A stretch of 64,000 bases of DNA from Cryomorphaceae bacterium (GTDB lineage: Bacteria > Bacteroidota > Bacteroidia > Flavobacteriales_D > Sanyastnellaceae): NCBI GenBank assembly GCA_016124575.1, contig WGNM01000007.1, positions 113,577-177,576 on the forward strand, written 5' to 3'. Positions within the stretch are counted from its first letter, which is position 1. Every line of letters starts with the position of its first letter. Below, piece after piece: positions 42,998 to 52,830 of this stretch. The notes below the pieces were generated by a model, which made no database searches, had not been told where the DNA came from, and worked only from the letters and a program-made list of their open reading frames with translations. The position numbers were made by a program, and so were the translations under genes.

Positions 42998-43902
42998 TGG
43001 AAATAGCGTAAGCTTTGTGTTCGAGCTGCTGGACTGCCACCCCACGACATCGAGAGCATGATTTCGTGGCTGCCGCTTTGCGCAGGTTGCCAGGCTTGCA
43101 CGGGGACCCCGAACGAATAGGCGACGCGGTATTTGTTGAGAAATCTGTATTCTACGAAGCCATATGCTGCCGATTGCCAGCGATAACCTGCGCCGAACCA
43201 AAAGACTTTGTTGTACCACGCCCCAAGCTGCACTTCTGGCGACAACTGGTTGCTCGCAGAAACACGCGCGGCGACCATGGGTCTCAAAGCCCATTTTTCC
43301 GACATTTTGACATCTGCACCGCCCAACACAAGCGCTTCTGGCACTTCACCCGTTGTTTGCAATTGGTTCCAGTTGCTTTTTTGCGCGAGTAGGCGCTGTG
43401 CTTCAACTCCAACAAACCATATTTGAGAGCGATACATGAGTGAGGCGGTGAGCAATGGTCGCATTTGATTTGTATTTCCGCCCACCAATCCGGGGTCGTC
43501 GGCATCGAGCGGGTTGAGGTTATCGACCTTGAGTTGATCGTAGCTCACTCCACCTCCCAGCGCAAACGATAATTTCGATTTTCGAAGATTCAAGGTATAT
43601 GCAAGGTGCGCAATGGCAGAGGTTTGTGTAAAAGCACCAGCGCGATCGTGTTTGATGCGCGTGCCAAAAGCCATGGTATTTTTCAAAGGAGTATGAAACG
43701 ACAGCAGTTGTGTCTGCGGCGCACCTTCTATACCTAGCCATTGCTGACGGTGACGCAGAGCGATGGTCGGACGTCCGTACATGCCCGCAGCGGCTGATAT
43801 GCCCTCGTAAAAATTCAATCCCGAGAGGTTGTAGACCCATTCTTGTTGCGCCGAAACACAGAAGGAAAGCAGGAGCGATATGGCAAAAAACAAACGCTTC
43901 AT
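42994..43902 (-). CDS. PorP/SprF family outer-membrane protein
   Basis: A 302-residue protein with a signal peptide (ends near CVSAQ) and the family signature ALRHRQQWLGIEGAPQTQ at about 50-67, then an outer-membrane beta-barrel ending in Phe-Gln. PorP/SprF proteins assist or anchor T9SS type B cargo and gliding adhesins. It overlaps the preceding type B CTD gene by 4 bp (ATGA) and the OmpA gene by 4 bp, so translation is chained. The adjacent type B protein is the likely client. Confidence 0.9.
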   Translation of the reverse strand: MKRLFFAISLLLSFCVSAQQEWVYNLSGLNFYEGISAAAGMYGRPTIALRHRQQWLGIEGAPQTQLLSFHTPLKNTMAFGTRIKHDRAGAFTQTSAIAHLAYTLNLRKSKLSFALGGGVSYDQLKVDNLNPLDADDPGLVGGNTNQMRPLLTASLMYRSQIWFVGVEAQRLLAQKSNWNQLQTTGEVPEALVLGGADVKMSEKWALRPMVAARVSASNQLSPEVQLGAWYNKVFWFGAGYRWQSAAYGFVEYRFLNKYRVAYSFGVPVQAWQPAQSGSHEIMLSMSWGGSPAARTQSLRYFQ

Positions 43903-44612
43903 TGCAATAAATTCAAGGTTCCTACAAAGCTGGTTTCTGCGAGTTTGATTTCGTAGTAGTACGCACCTTCTGGCAAGATTTCACCATTGGTGGTGCGGCC
44001 TTCCCAAATCACAGTATCGTTGTCGTAATCTTTTCCCTCCCAAACGCGTGACCCCCAGCGATTCACAATCACCACTTCATTTGTCTGATAATCGGGGTGG
44101 CGAATGTTGCCTATCACCCAACCGTCGTTCTTGCCATCGCCATTGGGCGTAATGACGTCGTATATGTTCAAATCACACGGCGGCAGGTTTGGCGTGGCAA
44201 CTTCTATCTCGGTTTGAAAGGAGCAACCACCGGTTGAGTTGACTAAAATTGTCAAGACTCCATTTGTCACATTTTCGATCGATGACCCACCTTCTTCACC
44301 ATTCCAAAAAACGGATTCTATTTCACCGCATCCACCAGCATTAACAAGGGTTATGGTGGCATTTTCACCGTTCCAGCAGGCCTCATAGGTAACTTCAACC
44401 TCAACCGTTAGCGGCGTTGTAGCCGGCTGTTCAAACCCTTCAGTGAGGCGAATGTCGGCAGCTTCCCATTGTTCAACGGCTACTTCACCAGTGTGCGACG
44501 ACAATGTGGTTGAATTGATGGCAGCAGCGCCAATTACTTGACGTGAAATGGTTACCTGCGCAACGGCAGGGATGCAGCAAAACAAGAATGTTACGAGTGC
44601 TATTGTTCGCAT
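43899..44612 (-). CDS. Small secreted protein with T9SS type B (gliding-associated) CTD
   Basis: The ATG at 44612 overlaps the upstream stop codon (TGATG). The product is 237 residues: a signal peptide ending near AVAQ, a short beta-rich region with paired Cys (CWNGENATITLVNAGGCG), and a C-terminal type B sorting domain with YDVITPNGDGKNDGW, IVNRWGSRVWEG and EGAYYYEI. It is small for its class and is encoded right before PorP/SprF, so it is a strong candidate for the specific SprF client. Role unknown. Confidence 0.82.
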   Translation of the reverse strand: MRTIALVTFLFCCIPAVAQVTISRQVIGAAAINSTTLSSHTGEVAVEQWEAADIRLTEGFEQPATTPLTVEVEVTYEACWNGENATITLVNAGGCGEIESVFWNGEEGGSSIENVTNGVLTILVNSTGGCSFQTEIEVATPNLPPCDLNIYDVITPNGDGKNDGWVIGNIRHPDYQTNEVVIVNRWGSRVWEGKDYDNDTVIWEGRTTNGEILPEGAYYYEIKLAETSFVGTLNLLQ

Positions 44613-45682
44613 CAGTTGATGGTTTGTTCGCTCAATACCCACCAGTTGCTACCGTCTGAAATGAGGGTGATGACTTGTCCTTGAAACCCACTCATAACCC
44701 GCGTGGCTTGTCCTTCTATCTCTTGACCGCCCTGCGCCAAAATCTGCACATTCGACGACAGCGGTAGGTTCCCAAAACGTTTTACGGTATACACCCTTCC
44801 GCTGGCAAGGGCAGCATCGGGTAAGGTGATGATGACCTCTCCACCCGAGACGTTGGCGAGTACGATGTGGTGTGATGCGTCGAGCACAGCATTCTGCGGA
44901 CCAACCAGGTTGGTGGTGGTGTACGATACCGACCCATCGACATCGAGTGTGCTTGTTGGGTTGGCGGTACCGATGCCCGTGTTGCGAGTAACGTTGTAAA
45001 TAACATCTCCTTCAATGGTCCAGTCGTCATCGAGCAATGGTGATAGGTCAGTAATGAAAACGTCGTTACCTTCAACAATGTTGAGGTCGGTACCTACCAG
45101 TTGCACCAAGTTGATCGATTCTCCGTTCAGCGCTTCGGCAAGCAAGTCGCCAAGGTCGAGCACGTGTTCAATATTGGATTCCTCGATGATGAGGCTGTCG
45201 TTCTCAACATAAAAGTTCGCTATCAATTCGTTTGATGGATCGGCGTCGGCATCTTCTACATTCCCGGCGCGCTCAGCGTACAAGGCGTATGGAACCGACA
45301 CCAATTGTGATATCCCCATGAGGTCGAAGCCCGCCCCGGAGTCAACGGAAATGCTTAAAAAATAAGGCCCGTTGGCCCAATCTATTTGATTGAATGCCAG
45401 AAGTGTACCTCCAGCGCCCACTCCTTCACCAATCACCAGGTTAAAAAGTCCCAAATCATCGGTTGAAAGGGCATGATCTTCTTGCCAAACGACGGTTCCG
45501 TTGGTGGTGGTTTGTACAATGCCTGCACGTACAATAACATCCGCTTCAGCGAGGGGCAAACCCTCTGTATCTCGCAGTGCGCCTTGGTAGTTGATGCCTT
45601 GCGGGGCCGACTGTGCAGCGACATTGCATATTAAAAAGGCAAAGAAAATGAACGAAAAGCAGGCGTGGAGGGATAGTCTCAT
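44612..45682 (-). CDS. Fibre/tail-collagen-like surface protein
   Basis: A 356-residue exported protein (signal peptide ends near VAAQ). The N-terminal part (SAPQGINYQGALRDTEGLPL, LFNLVIGEGV, PYALYAERAGN) is a Bacteroidota family often found in front of T9SS cargo genes; the middle has a beta-helix-like repeat region and the segment TGIGTANPTSTLDVDGSVSY is typical of tail-fibre-like proteins. It is the first gene of a four-gene chain with the type B CTD protein, PorP/SprF and OmpA. Precise role is unknown. Confidence 0.7.
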   Translation of the reverse strand: MRLSLHACFSFIFFAFLICNVAAQSAPQGINYQGALRDTEGLPLAEADVIVRAGIVQTTTNGTVVWQEDHALSTDDLGLFNLVIGEGVGAGGTLLAFNQIDWANGPYFLSISVDSGAGFDLMGISQLVSVPYALYAERAGNVEDADADPSNELIANFYVENDSLIIEESNIEHVLDLGDLLAEALNGESINLVQLVGTDLNIVEGNDVFITDLSPLLDDDWTIEGDVIYNVTRNTGIGTANPTSTLDVDGSVSYTTTNLVGPQNAVLDASHHIVLANVSGGEVIITLPDAALASGRVYTVKRFGNLPLSSNVQILAQGGQEIEGQATRVMSGFQGQVITLISDGSNWWVLSEQTIN

Positions 45683-45875
45683 AGCGGGTTTATATCGGAT
45701 GTTAAATTACACCTGCTAAGCATGTACTTTTTACCTGCACGTTGAAGATATCAACAAGGTAGGCGTAAATAAACCGCTGATTATGCGACACTAAGGGTGA
45801 AATTCAACCCCAAAGAAAGATTTTACAGAGCATTTGAAAGGCGGTGTATCGACAATCTACTCGGTACGAACCACC

Positions 45876-46454
45876 TCAGTTTCCATCGGCCTTCCACAGG
45901 CGATAGGCTTCATCTAGGGTATCGTACCATGCTTGTCCGTATTTTCTCACCAACGAGTCTTTACAAAAACGGTACACGGGTATTTGAATCTTCGCACCAC
46001 ATGCGCAGGCGGGTTCGCAGATGTGCCATTTGTGGTAGTTGATGGCGTCGAAATCTTTCAACGCTTTGATGCGGATGGGGTACAGGTGACAAGAAATGGG
46101 TTTTTGCCACGACACTTTTCCAGCACGGTAGGCCTGCTCGATGGCGCACAACGCGATGCCATCATCGGTAAAAGTGACGTATGCGCACTCGGCACCGTTC
46201 ACCAAAGGGGTTACGTAATCACCATCAACGTCGACTTCAAAAAAGCCCAACTCATTGATCGCTTGTTTGCCTTCTTCGCGCATAAAAGGCTCTACTTGCG
46301 GGTAGATGTCTTCTAAAATCTGCAATTCGTCTTCTTCAAGCGGAGCACCCGACTCTCCTTCAACACAGCAAATACCTTTGCATGCGCTAAGATCGCAAGC
46401 GAAGTGTACGTCGAAAAGCTCTTCAGAGAGCAAGGTTTTGTCGATGGCTATCAT
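45876..46454 (-). CDS. DUF3109 family cysteine-rich protein
   Basis: A 192-residue cytoplasmic protein with many Cys in conserved positions: FACDLSACKGICCVEGESGA, then ECAYV, CAIE, ISCHLYPIR and CEPACACGAKI. The family (DUF3109, related to YkgJ-type proteins) is thought to bind zinc or an iron-sulfur cluster, but no activity is established. A TATCTTTG box lies 17 nt upstream of the start. It stands alone between the surface operon and the DUF5686 gene. Confidence 0.85.
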   Translation of the reverse strand: MIAIDKTLLSEELFDVHFACDLSACKGICCVEGESGAPLEEDELQILEDIYPQVEPFMREEGKQAINELGFFEVDVDGDYVTPLVNGAECAYVTFTDDGIALCAIEQAYRAGKVSWQKPISCHLYPIRIKALKDFDAINYHKWHICEPACACGAKIQIPVYRFCKDSLVRKYGQAWYDTLDEAYRLWKADGN

Positions 46455-46486
46455 GATAACAAATTGAGCGGCAAAGATACGGAAGT

Positions 46487-48889
46487 TCAGAATGCGATGC
46501 CGACTGCTATTTTGTAGACGATGTTATCGTTGAAACTCGGCGCTGCACCTGGCCCGTAGTTATAAAACGCACCCAATCCGAGGGTAGTAAACCCACTACG
46601 CAGCAGGGCTTCCATGGCCAATCCCGATTCGATGTACCCCTTTTCTGGAGCGGTTACGATGAGTCCGCTGAAGGTTTCTTCGGGTTTGTATTCGCCAATC
46701 GCCATGTTGTGCACGATGACAGGATGTGGGGCGAACTTCTTACGCTTGAAAAGCAAGTCTTTGAAATCATGCCGCAGATGAATGGCCGCAAATCGGGTAG
46801 GCAACATGCTACCTGGCTTCAGGGTCTCAAATCCGAACGGCGTGGCTACCGACCAGTCGACTTTCGATCCCCGAAGGGCAAAAAAGCGAAACGACGGCGC
46901 AGGCCCTTGCAGTTGTCCACCGGCGAGGCGGACACTAAAATTACCCAGCAACGACATCTTGACGGTATAGTCAATTTGAGCAGCCAAGCGCGTATATGGC
47001 TCATCTGAAAAGCCCGTTCTGCCTGCAATGGCGTTTACCGACACCACAGGAAATGGAGAAGCAACGGTCATGCGGCGCGTAGGTGTTTGAACGATTTTTT
47101 CTCTAAACGACCACCGCAATCCAAGCTCCAATTCTTCGATGTCGATAATGTCGTAATACAACCGCACCGGTTCGTTTACAATCACCATGCGTGTGCTGTT
47201 TTGCAATTGCAACTGTCCGGTTCGGGCTGTAATTTCTGTGCTCAAACCGGCCCCTAAATCTGTCCTGAAAAAAGCCTCAGCAACGTTCAAGCGATCCATG
47301 CGGTTGATGAACAAATCGAGGTATCCTGTAGCATCAAACCCGGTAACTTTAGTCATAGGTGTAGTGCCACCACGTTCAAAAACATCGCGGTATACGCGGG
47401 TGCCAGAGGTGGTATTGCTAAGCGGTCGGATGTTAAAAGTAAGGTCTCCTCCCCCCTTCCATTGTTTGTCTTTGAAGCCGTAAGCGAAATACCCACCTGC
47501 CGTGAAAACACGCGATATACGTTCGTTGGTGTGCACTCCTGCGCCCAAGCGAAAGCCTTCGAAATCGTTGTATCGCAGCAGGCGGTCGAGGTCTGCGTTA
47601 ACCACTCCCAGACGCAACTTTCCTGATGAAAGGGCTTGCACGAAGCGCATCTTGCGATCGAAGCCCTCTGCTTTCGAAAGGCTATCCATAAAGGTATATG
47701 TCCTCAGCTCTTTTTCATCGAGTTCTTGGTTTCGGTAGGTGTTCCAGATATCTTCAGGCTGCTTGGTAGCGAGCGGGTCGAGAACGAGGGCGGCGCGGTT
47801 TACATCACGACGCCGCAAACTATCGCCCAACACGATGTTGCTGATGTAGGAGCGACCAATACCAATCATGAATGAGTTGTTGACCGATACATTTTTGAAC
47901 GCCAAATCGGTATTGAGCTGCACCGGAAACCACGATTTGCCATCTACGTGTTCGTACAGTTGTCGGATATTGATCTCTACCCCACCGGTTTGAACCACAG
48001 GGTTGGCGAGGACGTTTCGCAAAGCCCAATCGCCCGCATTGATGTATAGCACACCCGAAATTCCCGCGAAGTTTTTGCCAGTGCGCGGACGAAACGACAG
48101 AATGAAAACCGTATCGGCAGCAATGTAGGTCGTGTCTTCGATGATAAAAAGGTACTTGCGGATGGCGAGGTCGTTGAGCGGACTAACATAACGCGTATCA
48201 AGCAGGGCAACCTCATCGTTGTAGAAAGAGAACGATTGTAGCTGCGTGCCGAGCAGCACAAACTCAGGATTCGACAATCCCGAAAAGCGACTCGCTTTGA
48301 CCGTTTCAGAATCACGACCCGGCCCGAAGTATTTCCGTTCGCTAAACGACTCCATGAGTAGGATGTGCTGGTCATTCAAAAATTCGCGCATCCGAATCTC
48401 GCTGCTATCGAGCGTGCTCACCTCAGCGGCACTGTCGACCAGCGCTGTAAACACCAGCTTGTTGTATGCATCGTATGAAAACGGACCTTGTTTTTCGGGG
48501 TTGTTGCGGTCTTTGTTCGCGATGACCTTTCGCATGATGCCTTCTGCCGGATTTTCACCTGCTTCTACCACGGCTTCATCCAAGAGGATTTTTGCATCCT
48601 TCATTTTGATGGTGCCCATGGTATTGCTCGTTACCACAACTTCCTTTCGCTCAAACCCGATGTAGGTGAGCACCAGTTTATCGCCCACAGCGCCTACTGT
48701 GGTTAGAAACTTACCATCGATATCGGTGTAGGTGCCTTGCTGGCTCTGCGCGTGCAGCACCGTGACAAATGCAAGCGGTTTTCCCGCATCGTCAACCACC
48801 TTCCCGCTTATCTGCGCTTGCGCGAAGAGGGAGGAAAGGAAAAAAGCGACCAGGGACAAATAGCGTAAAACGTTCATCGAAGCGATCAT
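46487..48889 (-). CDS. DUF5686 / carboxypeptidase-like regulatory domain outer-membrane protein, second copy
   Basis: An 800-residue protein: signal peptide (ends AQAQ), CarboxypepD_reg-like domain (ISGKVVDDAGKPLAFVTVLH, about 27-110) and the DUF5686 region with a C-terminal barrel ending KIAVGIAF. It has the same layout as the protein at 7669-10143 but differs in sequence, so the two are old paralogues. The ATG at 48889 lies 5 nt after a near-perfect -7 box (TATCTTTA); an internal ATG at 48877 gives an equally good signal peptide. Confidence 0.8.
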   Translation of the reverse strand: MIASMNVLRYLSLVAFFLSSLFAQAQISGKVVDDAGKPLAFVTVLHAQSQQGTYTDIDGKFLTTVGAVGDKLVLTYIGFERKEVVVTSNTMGTIKMKDAKILLDEAVVEAGENPAEGIMRKVIANKDRNNPEKQGPFSYDAYNKLVFTALVDSAAEVSTLDSSEIRMREFLNDQHILLMESFSERKYFGPGRDSETVKASRFSGLSNPEFVLLGTQLQSFSFYNDEVALLDTRYVSPLNDLAIRKYLFIIEDTTYIAADTVFILSFRPRTGKNFAGISGVLYINAGDWALRNVLANPVVQTGGVEINIRQLYEHVDGKSWFPVQLNTDLAFKNVSVNNSFMIGIGRSYISNIVLGDSLRRRDVNRAALVLDPLATKQPEDIWNTYRNQELDEKELRTYTFMDSLSKAEGFDRKMRFVQALSSGKLRLGVVNADLDRLLRYNDFEGFRLGAGVHTNERISRVFTAGGYFAYGFKDKQWKGGGDLTFNIRPLSNTTSGTRVYRDVFERGGTTPMTKVTGFDATGYLDLFINRMDRLNVAEAFFRTDLGAGLSTEITARTGQLQLQNSTRMVIVNEPVRLYYDIIDIEELELGLRWSFREKIVQTPTRRMTVASPFPVVSVNAIAGRTGFSDEPYTRLAAQIDYTVKMSLLGNFSVRLAGGQLQGPAPSFRFFALRGSKVDWSVATPFGFETLKPGSMLPTRFAAIHLRHDFKDLLFKRKKFAPHPVIVHNMAIGEYKPEETFSGLIVTAPEKGYIESGLAMEALLRSGFTTLGLGAFYNYGPGAAPSFNDNIVYKIAVGIAF

Positions 48890-49114
48890 TTTGGTAAAGA
48901 TACACCGCCATGACGAATCGTGGTGTTGAAATGTTACTTACCAACATTTATCAATTCACACCTTCGGGGTTTACCTCGTTTACGAAGCATTTAATTGTGT
49001 TATTCTTGAATCAGCCCCTCAATTTTTCGAATAATCCGCACATTTAACATGCAGAAAACACCTTGAAAACACTACTCTGACTGTGTTTTACCGAAAATCT
49101 AAAATTGTTTTATG

Positions 49115-49176
49115 AATTTAGGGATGATTATCCCTAAATTTAATTTTCTTAATTTTGGGATCGTTATCCTTAAATC
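49115..49176. promoter_or_regulatory. Two tandem palindromes upstream of the DUF4143 ATPase
   Basis: Palindrome 1 (49115-49140): AATTTAGGGAT-GATT-ATCCCTAAATT, arms perfect over 11 bp. Palindrome 2 (49151-49176): AATTTTGGGAT-CGTT-ATCCTTAAATC, a degenerate copy with the same spacing, 36 bp on and ending 6 nt before the start codon. A dimeric repressor binding two sites is the natural reading. Confidence 0.6.
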
Positions 49177-49182
49177 TAGATC

Positions 49183-50589
49183 ATGGGATTTGATAAAAAA
49201 ATATTGCAAGCGAGAATCGCCGACGACAATAGTTGGTGGGTAGATGGGAAAATACCGTACTACAACGATCTGAGTAAACGCAGATACTACAGAGGTTTCT
49301 TTGACCTTGTTACCCAAAGATTCCCGCATCGAGCAGTAGTTTTAATGGGACCAAGGCGGATAGGGAAAACAGTGATGATGTATCAGGCCATCCAAAACCT
49401 GATTCACGAGGGGGTTGACCCCAAACAGATATTCTACTTCAGTCTTGACACGCCGATTTACACCAATATGCCATTGGAAGAGCTGATTTACGATGGATTG
49501 GCGATTCACTCCACGAAATTAGAAGACGCTTATTTCTTCTTCGATGAAATTCAATATCTGAAAGACTGGGAGATTCACCTAAAGTCGCTGGTTGACAGGC
49601 ATAGAAAATCAAAATTTATTGCCAGTGGCAGCGCGGCCGCGGCATTGCGCATGAAAAGTATTGAAAGTGGTGCTGGCAGATTTACCGATTATTTTTTACC
49701 CCCACTGACGTTCTCAGAATACATTGACCTGAATGGGTACAACGACTTATTGGTTGAAACACACGTAAACTTCAATGGTCCACGAAGGTTTTATAAAAGT
49801 CTTGATATAGAGACCTTCAACAATCACTTTGTAGACTACATCAATTTTGGCGGATTTCCAGAAATTGCGTTGAATGCCGAGAAAGTCAAAAATCCAGAAA
49901 GGGTTATCCAAAAAGACATCACAGACAAGGTGATTATGAAGGATTTGCCGAGTCTGTTCGGAATTGAAAACACACTCGAATTGCAGCAATTCTTCAATGT
50001 CTTGTCTTACCGCACTGGAGAAATCCTCGACTACAAAAAAGTGTCGCAAGAAACGAAAACAGATAGCAAGACCATTAAGAAATACATCAAATACCTGGAA
50101 GCCGCATTTCTTATAAAAGTCCTGCACAGGGTTGACATTTCTGCCAAGCGGTTCAAAAACATCACCCAATTTAAGATTTACTTGACCAATCCTAGTTTAT
50201 ACATTGGGTTGTTCGGACGAATCAGTATGGACGATGAGCGATTCCCACATTTGGTTGAAACCGCCGTTTATGCTCAATACCTGCACCGTGAACATGAATT
50301 TTTGAGGTATGCCAATTGGAAAATCGGAAAAGATGAAGGAGAAGTTGATTTAATTCAGGTGAGCAATAACTTCCAAAATGTGAACTGGGCGGTGGAGATT
50401 AAGTGGTCAGACAATCCGAAGGCCGGCAAACTCAAGCAGTTTATGGCGAAAAATAAACTGACCAAAGCCGTATTGACCAGTAAAACAAAATTTGAAGATT
50501 ACGAAGACTTGCTGATCGTTCCAAATAGCATTTACGCGTATGTAGTGAGCAAAAATGCACTTGACAAACAAAATGAAGAAATGCTATAA
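49183..50589 (+). CDS. AAA ATPase with DUF4143
   Basis: A 468-residue protein of the widespread AAA-ATPase/DUF4143 family (COG1373), usually alone in accessory regions. Walker A is VLMGPRRIGKTVMMYQ (about 53-68), Walker B is YFFFDEIQYLKDWE (about 117-130) and the DUF4143 C-terminal part resembles a restriction-like nuclease fold (KDEGEVDLIQVSNNFQ near 382). The cellular role is unknown; such proteins may be regulators or defence factors. The paired palindromes upstream suggest tight control. It is followed after 18 nt by the radical SAM gene. Confidence 0.85.
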   Translation: MGFDKKILQARIADDNSWWVDGKIPYYNDLSKRRYYRGFFDLVTQRFPHRAVVLMGPRRIGKTVMMYQAIQNLIHEGVDPKQIFYFSLDTPIYTNMPLEELIYDGLAIHSTKLEDAYFFFDEIQYLKDWEIHLKSLVDRHRKSKFIASGSAAAALRMKSIESGAGRFTDYFLPPLTFSEYIDLNGYNDLLVETHVNFNGPRRFYKSLDIETFNNHFVDYINFGGFPEIALNAEKVKNPERVIQKDITDKVIMKDLPSLFGIENTLELQQFFNVLSYRTGEILDYKKVSQETKTDSKTIKKYIKYLEAAFLIKVLHRVDISAKRFKNITQFKIYLTNPSLYIGLFGRISMDDERFPHLVETAVYAQYLHREHEFLRYANWKIGKDEGEVDLIQVSNNFQNVNWAVEIKWSDNPKAGKLKQFMAKNKLTKAVLTSKTKFEDYEDLLIVPNSIYAYVVSKNALDKQNEEML

Positions 50590-50595
50590 TGCAAC

Positions 50596-50603
50596 TACCT
50601 TTG
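50596..50603 (+). promoter_or_regulatory. -7 box directly before the radical SAM gene
   Basis: TACCTTTG ends 4 nt before the ATG at 50608. A perfect TAnnTTTG match that would give a leaderless transcript. Confidence 0.4.
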
Positions 50604-50607
50604 TAGG

Positions 50608-51636
50608 ATGGCGATAAAGCAAGACATACAAACACAGATTCGCGTCTTAACGCTGCGGCGCATCTGGAATGCATCCTTGCTGTATGCAAGCTATCACATT
50701 GCACGGTTAACGAAACGCCCTGTTATTTGGGGAAAACCGTTCTCGATATCCGCTGAACCCACCACTGCCTGCAACCTGGGATGTCCTGAATGTCCGTCGG
50801 GATTGAAAAAATTCAGCCGTCCGACCGGGAAAATGGATCCCGCGCTCTTCGCGACCATCCTCAACGAGTTGCACCGCGACCTGGCGTATATCACCTTCTA
50901 CTTTCAAGGTGAGCCCTACTTGCATCCGCAATTTACCGACCTGGTATTGGCAGCAACTGCCAAAAACATCTACTCTACCACCAGCACCAACGCGCATTTT
51001 TTGACACCAGAGATGGCGAAAAAAACCGTGGAAAGTGGGTTGAGTAGACTCATCATCAGCATCGATGGCACCACGCAAGAAGTGTACGAGCAATACCGCG
51101 TGCATGGCTCGTTAGACAAAGTTATTGCAGGCACCAAAAACATCATTGCCGCGAAGAAAGCGCTCAATAGCAGCACCCCGCACATCATCTTCCAATTTTT
51201 GGTCGTGAAGCCGAATGAACATCAGATTGCTGACGTCCACCAGCTCGCGGCCGACCTCGGCGTTGAAGAAGTGCGGCTTAAAACAGCACAGATTTACGAC
51301 TACGAAAACGGCAGCGACCTGATTCCCGAGAACGAGAACTACAGTCGCTACCGTCAGCAAGCTAATGGCAAATGGACCATTAAGAACAGACTGCTAAATC
51401 AGTGCTGGCGCATGTGGCAAGGGTGCGTGATCACATGGGATGGCAAAATTGTACCCTGTTGCTTCGACAAAGATGCCCAACATACATTGGGCAACATTGC
51501 CCAAGGCTTTGGTGAAGTATGGAAAAGTGAGCAGTATACCAACTTCCGCAAAGCCATTCTAACCGGCAGAAGCGAGATCGACATCTGCACCAACTGCACC
51601 GAAGGGACGAAAGTTTGGGGAGAATCTGTCTCTTAA
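50608..51636 (+). CDS. Radical SAM protein with SPASM domain
   Basis: A 342-residue radical SAM enzyme with the cluster motif CNLGCPEC (about 56-63) and a C-terminal SPASM-like Cys set (NQCWRMWQGCVITWDGKIVP CC, then CTNC; about 263-331) for auxiliary FeS clusters. Such enzymes modify peptides, sugars or tRNA; no precursor peptide gene is visible next to it, so the substrate is unknown. The core GEPYLHPQF and VVKPNEHQI segments are typical of the group that acts on cell-surface or lipid substrates. It ends divergent from the next gene's stop. Confidence 0.82.
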   Translation: MAIKQDIQTQIRVLTLRRIWNASLLYASYHIARLTKRPVIWGKPFSISAEPTTACNLGCPECPSGLKKFSRPTGKMDPALFATILNELHRDLAYITFYFQGEPYLHPQFTDLVLAATAKNIYSTTSTNAHFLTPEMAKKTVESGLSRLIISIDGTTQEVYEQYRVHGSLDKVIAGTKNIIAAKKALNSSTPHIIFQFLVVKPNEHQIADVHQLAADLGVEEVRLKTAQIYDYENGSDLIPENENYSRYRQQANGKWTIKNRLLNQCWRMWQGCVITWDGKIVPCCFDKDAQHTLGNIAQGFGEVWKSEQYTNFRKAILTGRSEIDICTNCTEGTKVWGESVS

Positions 51637-51674
51637 AAACGCTCCTTCAACATCCGCGAACAGAGCAGAAAACC

Positions 51675-52646
51675 CTATTCAACCACCACCCGCACGCTGC
51701 GATTGCTCTCGAGGTTGCGGATGAAATATACTCCACTGCTCAGATCATGCAAATCGATCGACACATTTGCTGATTTCGCCGTGAACGTGCGCACCAGCAC
51801 GCCCATATTCGACATCACCGCGTAGCGATTGCCGACCACCGCGTTCGACATCTGCACTGTGCCGGTCGACGGATTTGGGAACACCGCCTCCACCAAATCA
51901 GCATTGTTAGACACCACCGCAGCGCCATCAACCCCAGCATAAAAGGCATTAACCGCCGTAGGGTAGCCTTGCATGCGCAACACCGGAATGCCCGTAGCGC
52001 CTTGAAACCAGATCATTTCATCGTACCGTGTACTGAAATTGATGATGTAAGTAGAATCTATTTGCACGGTGCGAATGCGGTACACATCGTTCGCCGTGCC
52101 GTAAGGAAACTGCACCGACCCGTAGCCATCATAAATCCACCACCTCGTGCGCGAACCTATCAACACGTTGCCTGAATACAGTTCCGATTGCGTGTACACG
52201 CTATCGCCAAACTGCAGCGGGAACGATAGGTAGGGCGAATTGGGCGATGGGTAGTTATTTCCGCCCACGTACACGCCATCAATGTACAGGGTATCTTGAT
52301 CATCTGAATACGAATAGAAGGCATCGCGGGCAAAGGCTGTGAGCGCATATTCATTGATTTCGCTTTCTGCAAACAGAATGTGGTCGGAATCGGCACCCGA
52401 TTGGAAGATGTACTCAGCCGTGGGCAACGTCCAACTAAAAAACGGACCTCCTGCATTGTTATCGCTAAAGTCCCACGTATGATTGGTGCCCGTCTCATTC
52501 ACAAAATCGACATACGGAATAATCGCTACGCCATAACCCAACGTAGACTCAGCGCCAACATGAAAGCAGTTATCTGATGTAAACGATGGCTGCGCAGCGG
52601 CAGCAATTGCAAGCGCGCATAGCGCAAAAGTAAATAGGTGTTTCAT
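51675..52646 (-). CDS. Secreted T9SS type A sorting-domain protein
   Basis: About 323 residues from the ATG at 52646: a signal peptide (MKHLFTFALCALAIAAAA), a beta-rich body of unknown fold, and a C-terminal type A sorting domain with VEAVFPNPSTGTVQMSN and DLHDLSSGVYFIR. The frame extends 8 codons upstream to an ATG at 52670, but this would put charged residues before the signal. Function unknown. It lies beside the minisatellite region. Confidence 0.8.
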   Translation of the reverse strand: MKHLFTFALCALAIAAAAQPSFTSDNCFHVGAESTLGYGVAIIPYVDFVNETGTNHTWDFSDNNAGGPFFSWTLPTAEYIFQSGADSDHILFAESEINEYALTAFARDAFYSYSDDQDTLYIDGVYVGGNNYPSPNSPYLSFPLQFGDSVYTQSELYSGNVLIGSRTRWWIYDGYGSVQFPYGTANDVYRIRTVQIDSTYIINFSTRYDEMIWFQGATGIPVLRMQGYPTAVNAFYAGVDGAAVVSNNADLVEAVFPNPSTGTVQMSNAVVGNRYAVMSNMGVLVRTFTAKSANVSIDLHDLSSGVYFIRNLESNRSVRVVVE

Positions 52647-52830
52647 TGTCAGTTTGGTTATTTCTGACAAAGGTGGGAGATTGAGAGGGATGGGGGAATA
52701 CGGCGTATGCCGTAAAGTGGGGTTGTGCGCACGGCACGGATGGGGAAGTTTTCTTGTTAATTGGTAGATTTATGCTTCTACACCGCCAGTGGTTTTGTTT
52801 ATTGTCTCACCACAGAATAGCACAGAATTA

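Noticed and set aside
43015..43392. Plus-strand open frame within the PorP/SprF gene
   Set aside because: It overlaps a confident outer-membrane protein gene and shows no family features.
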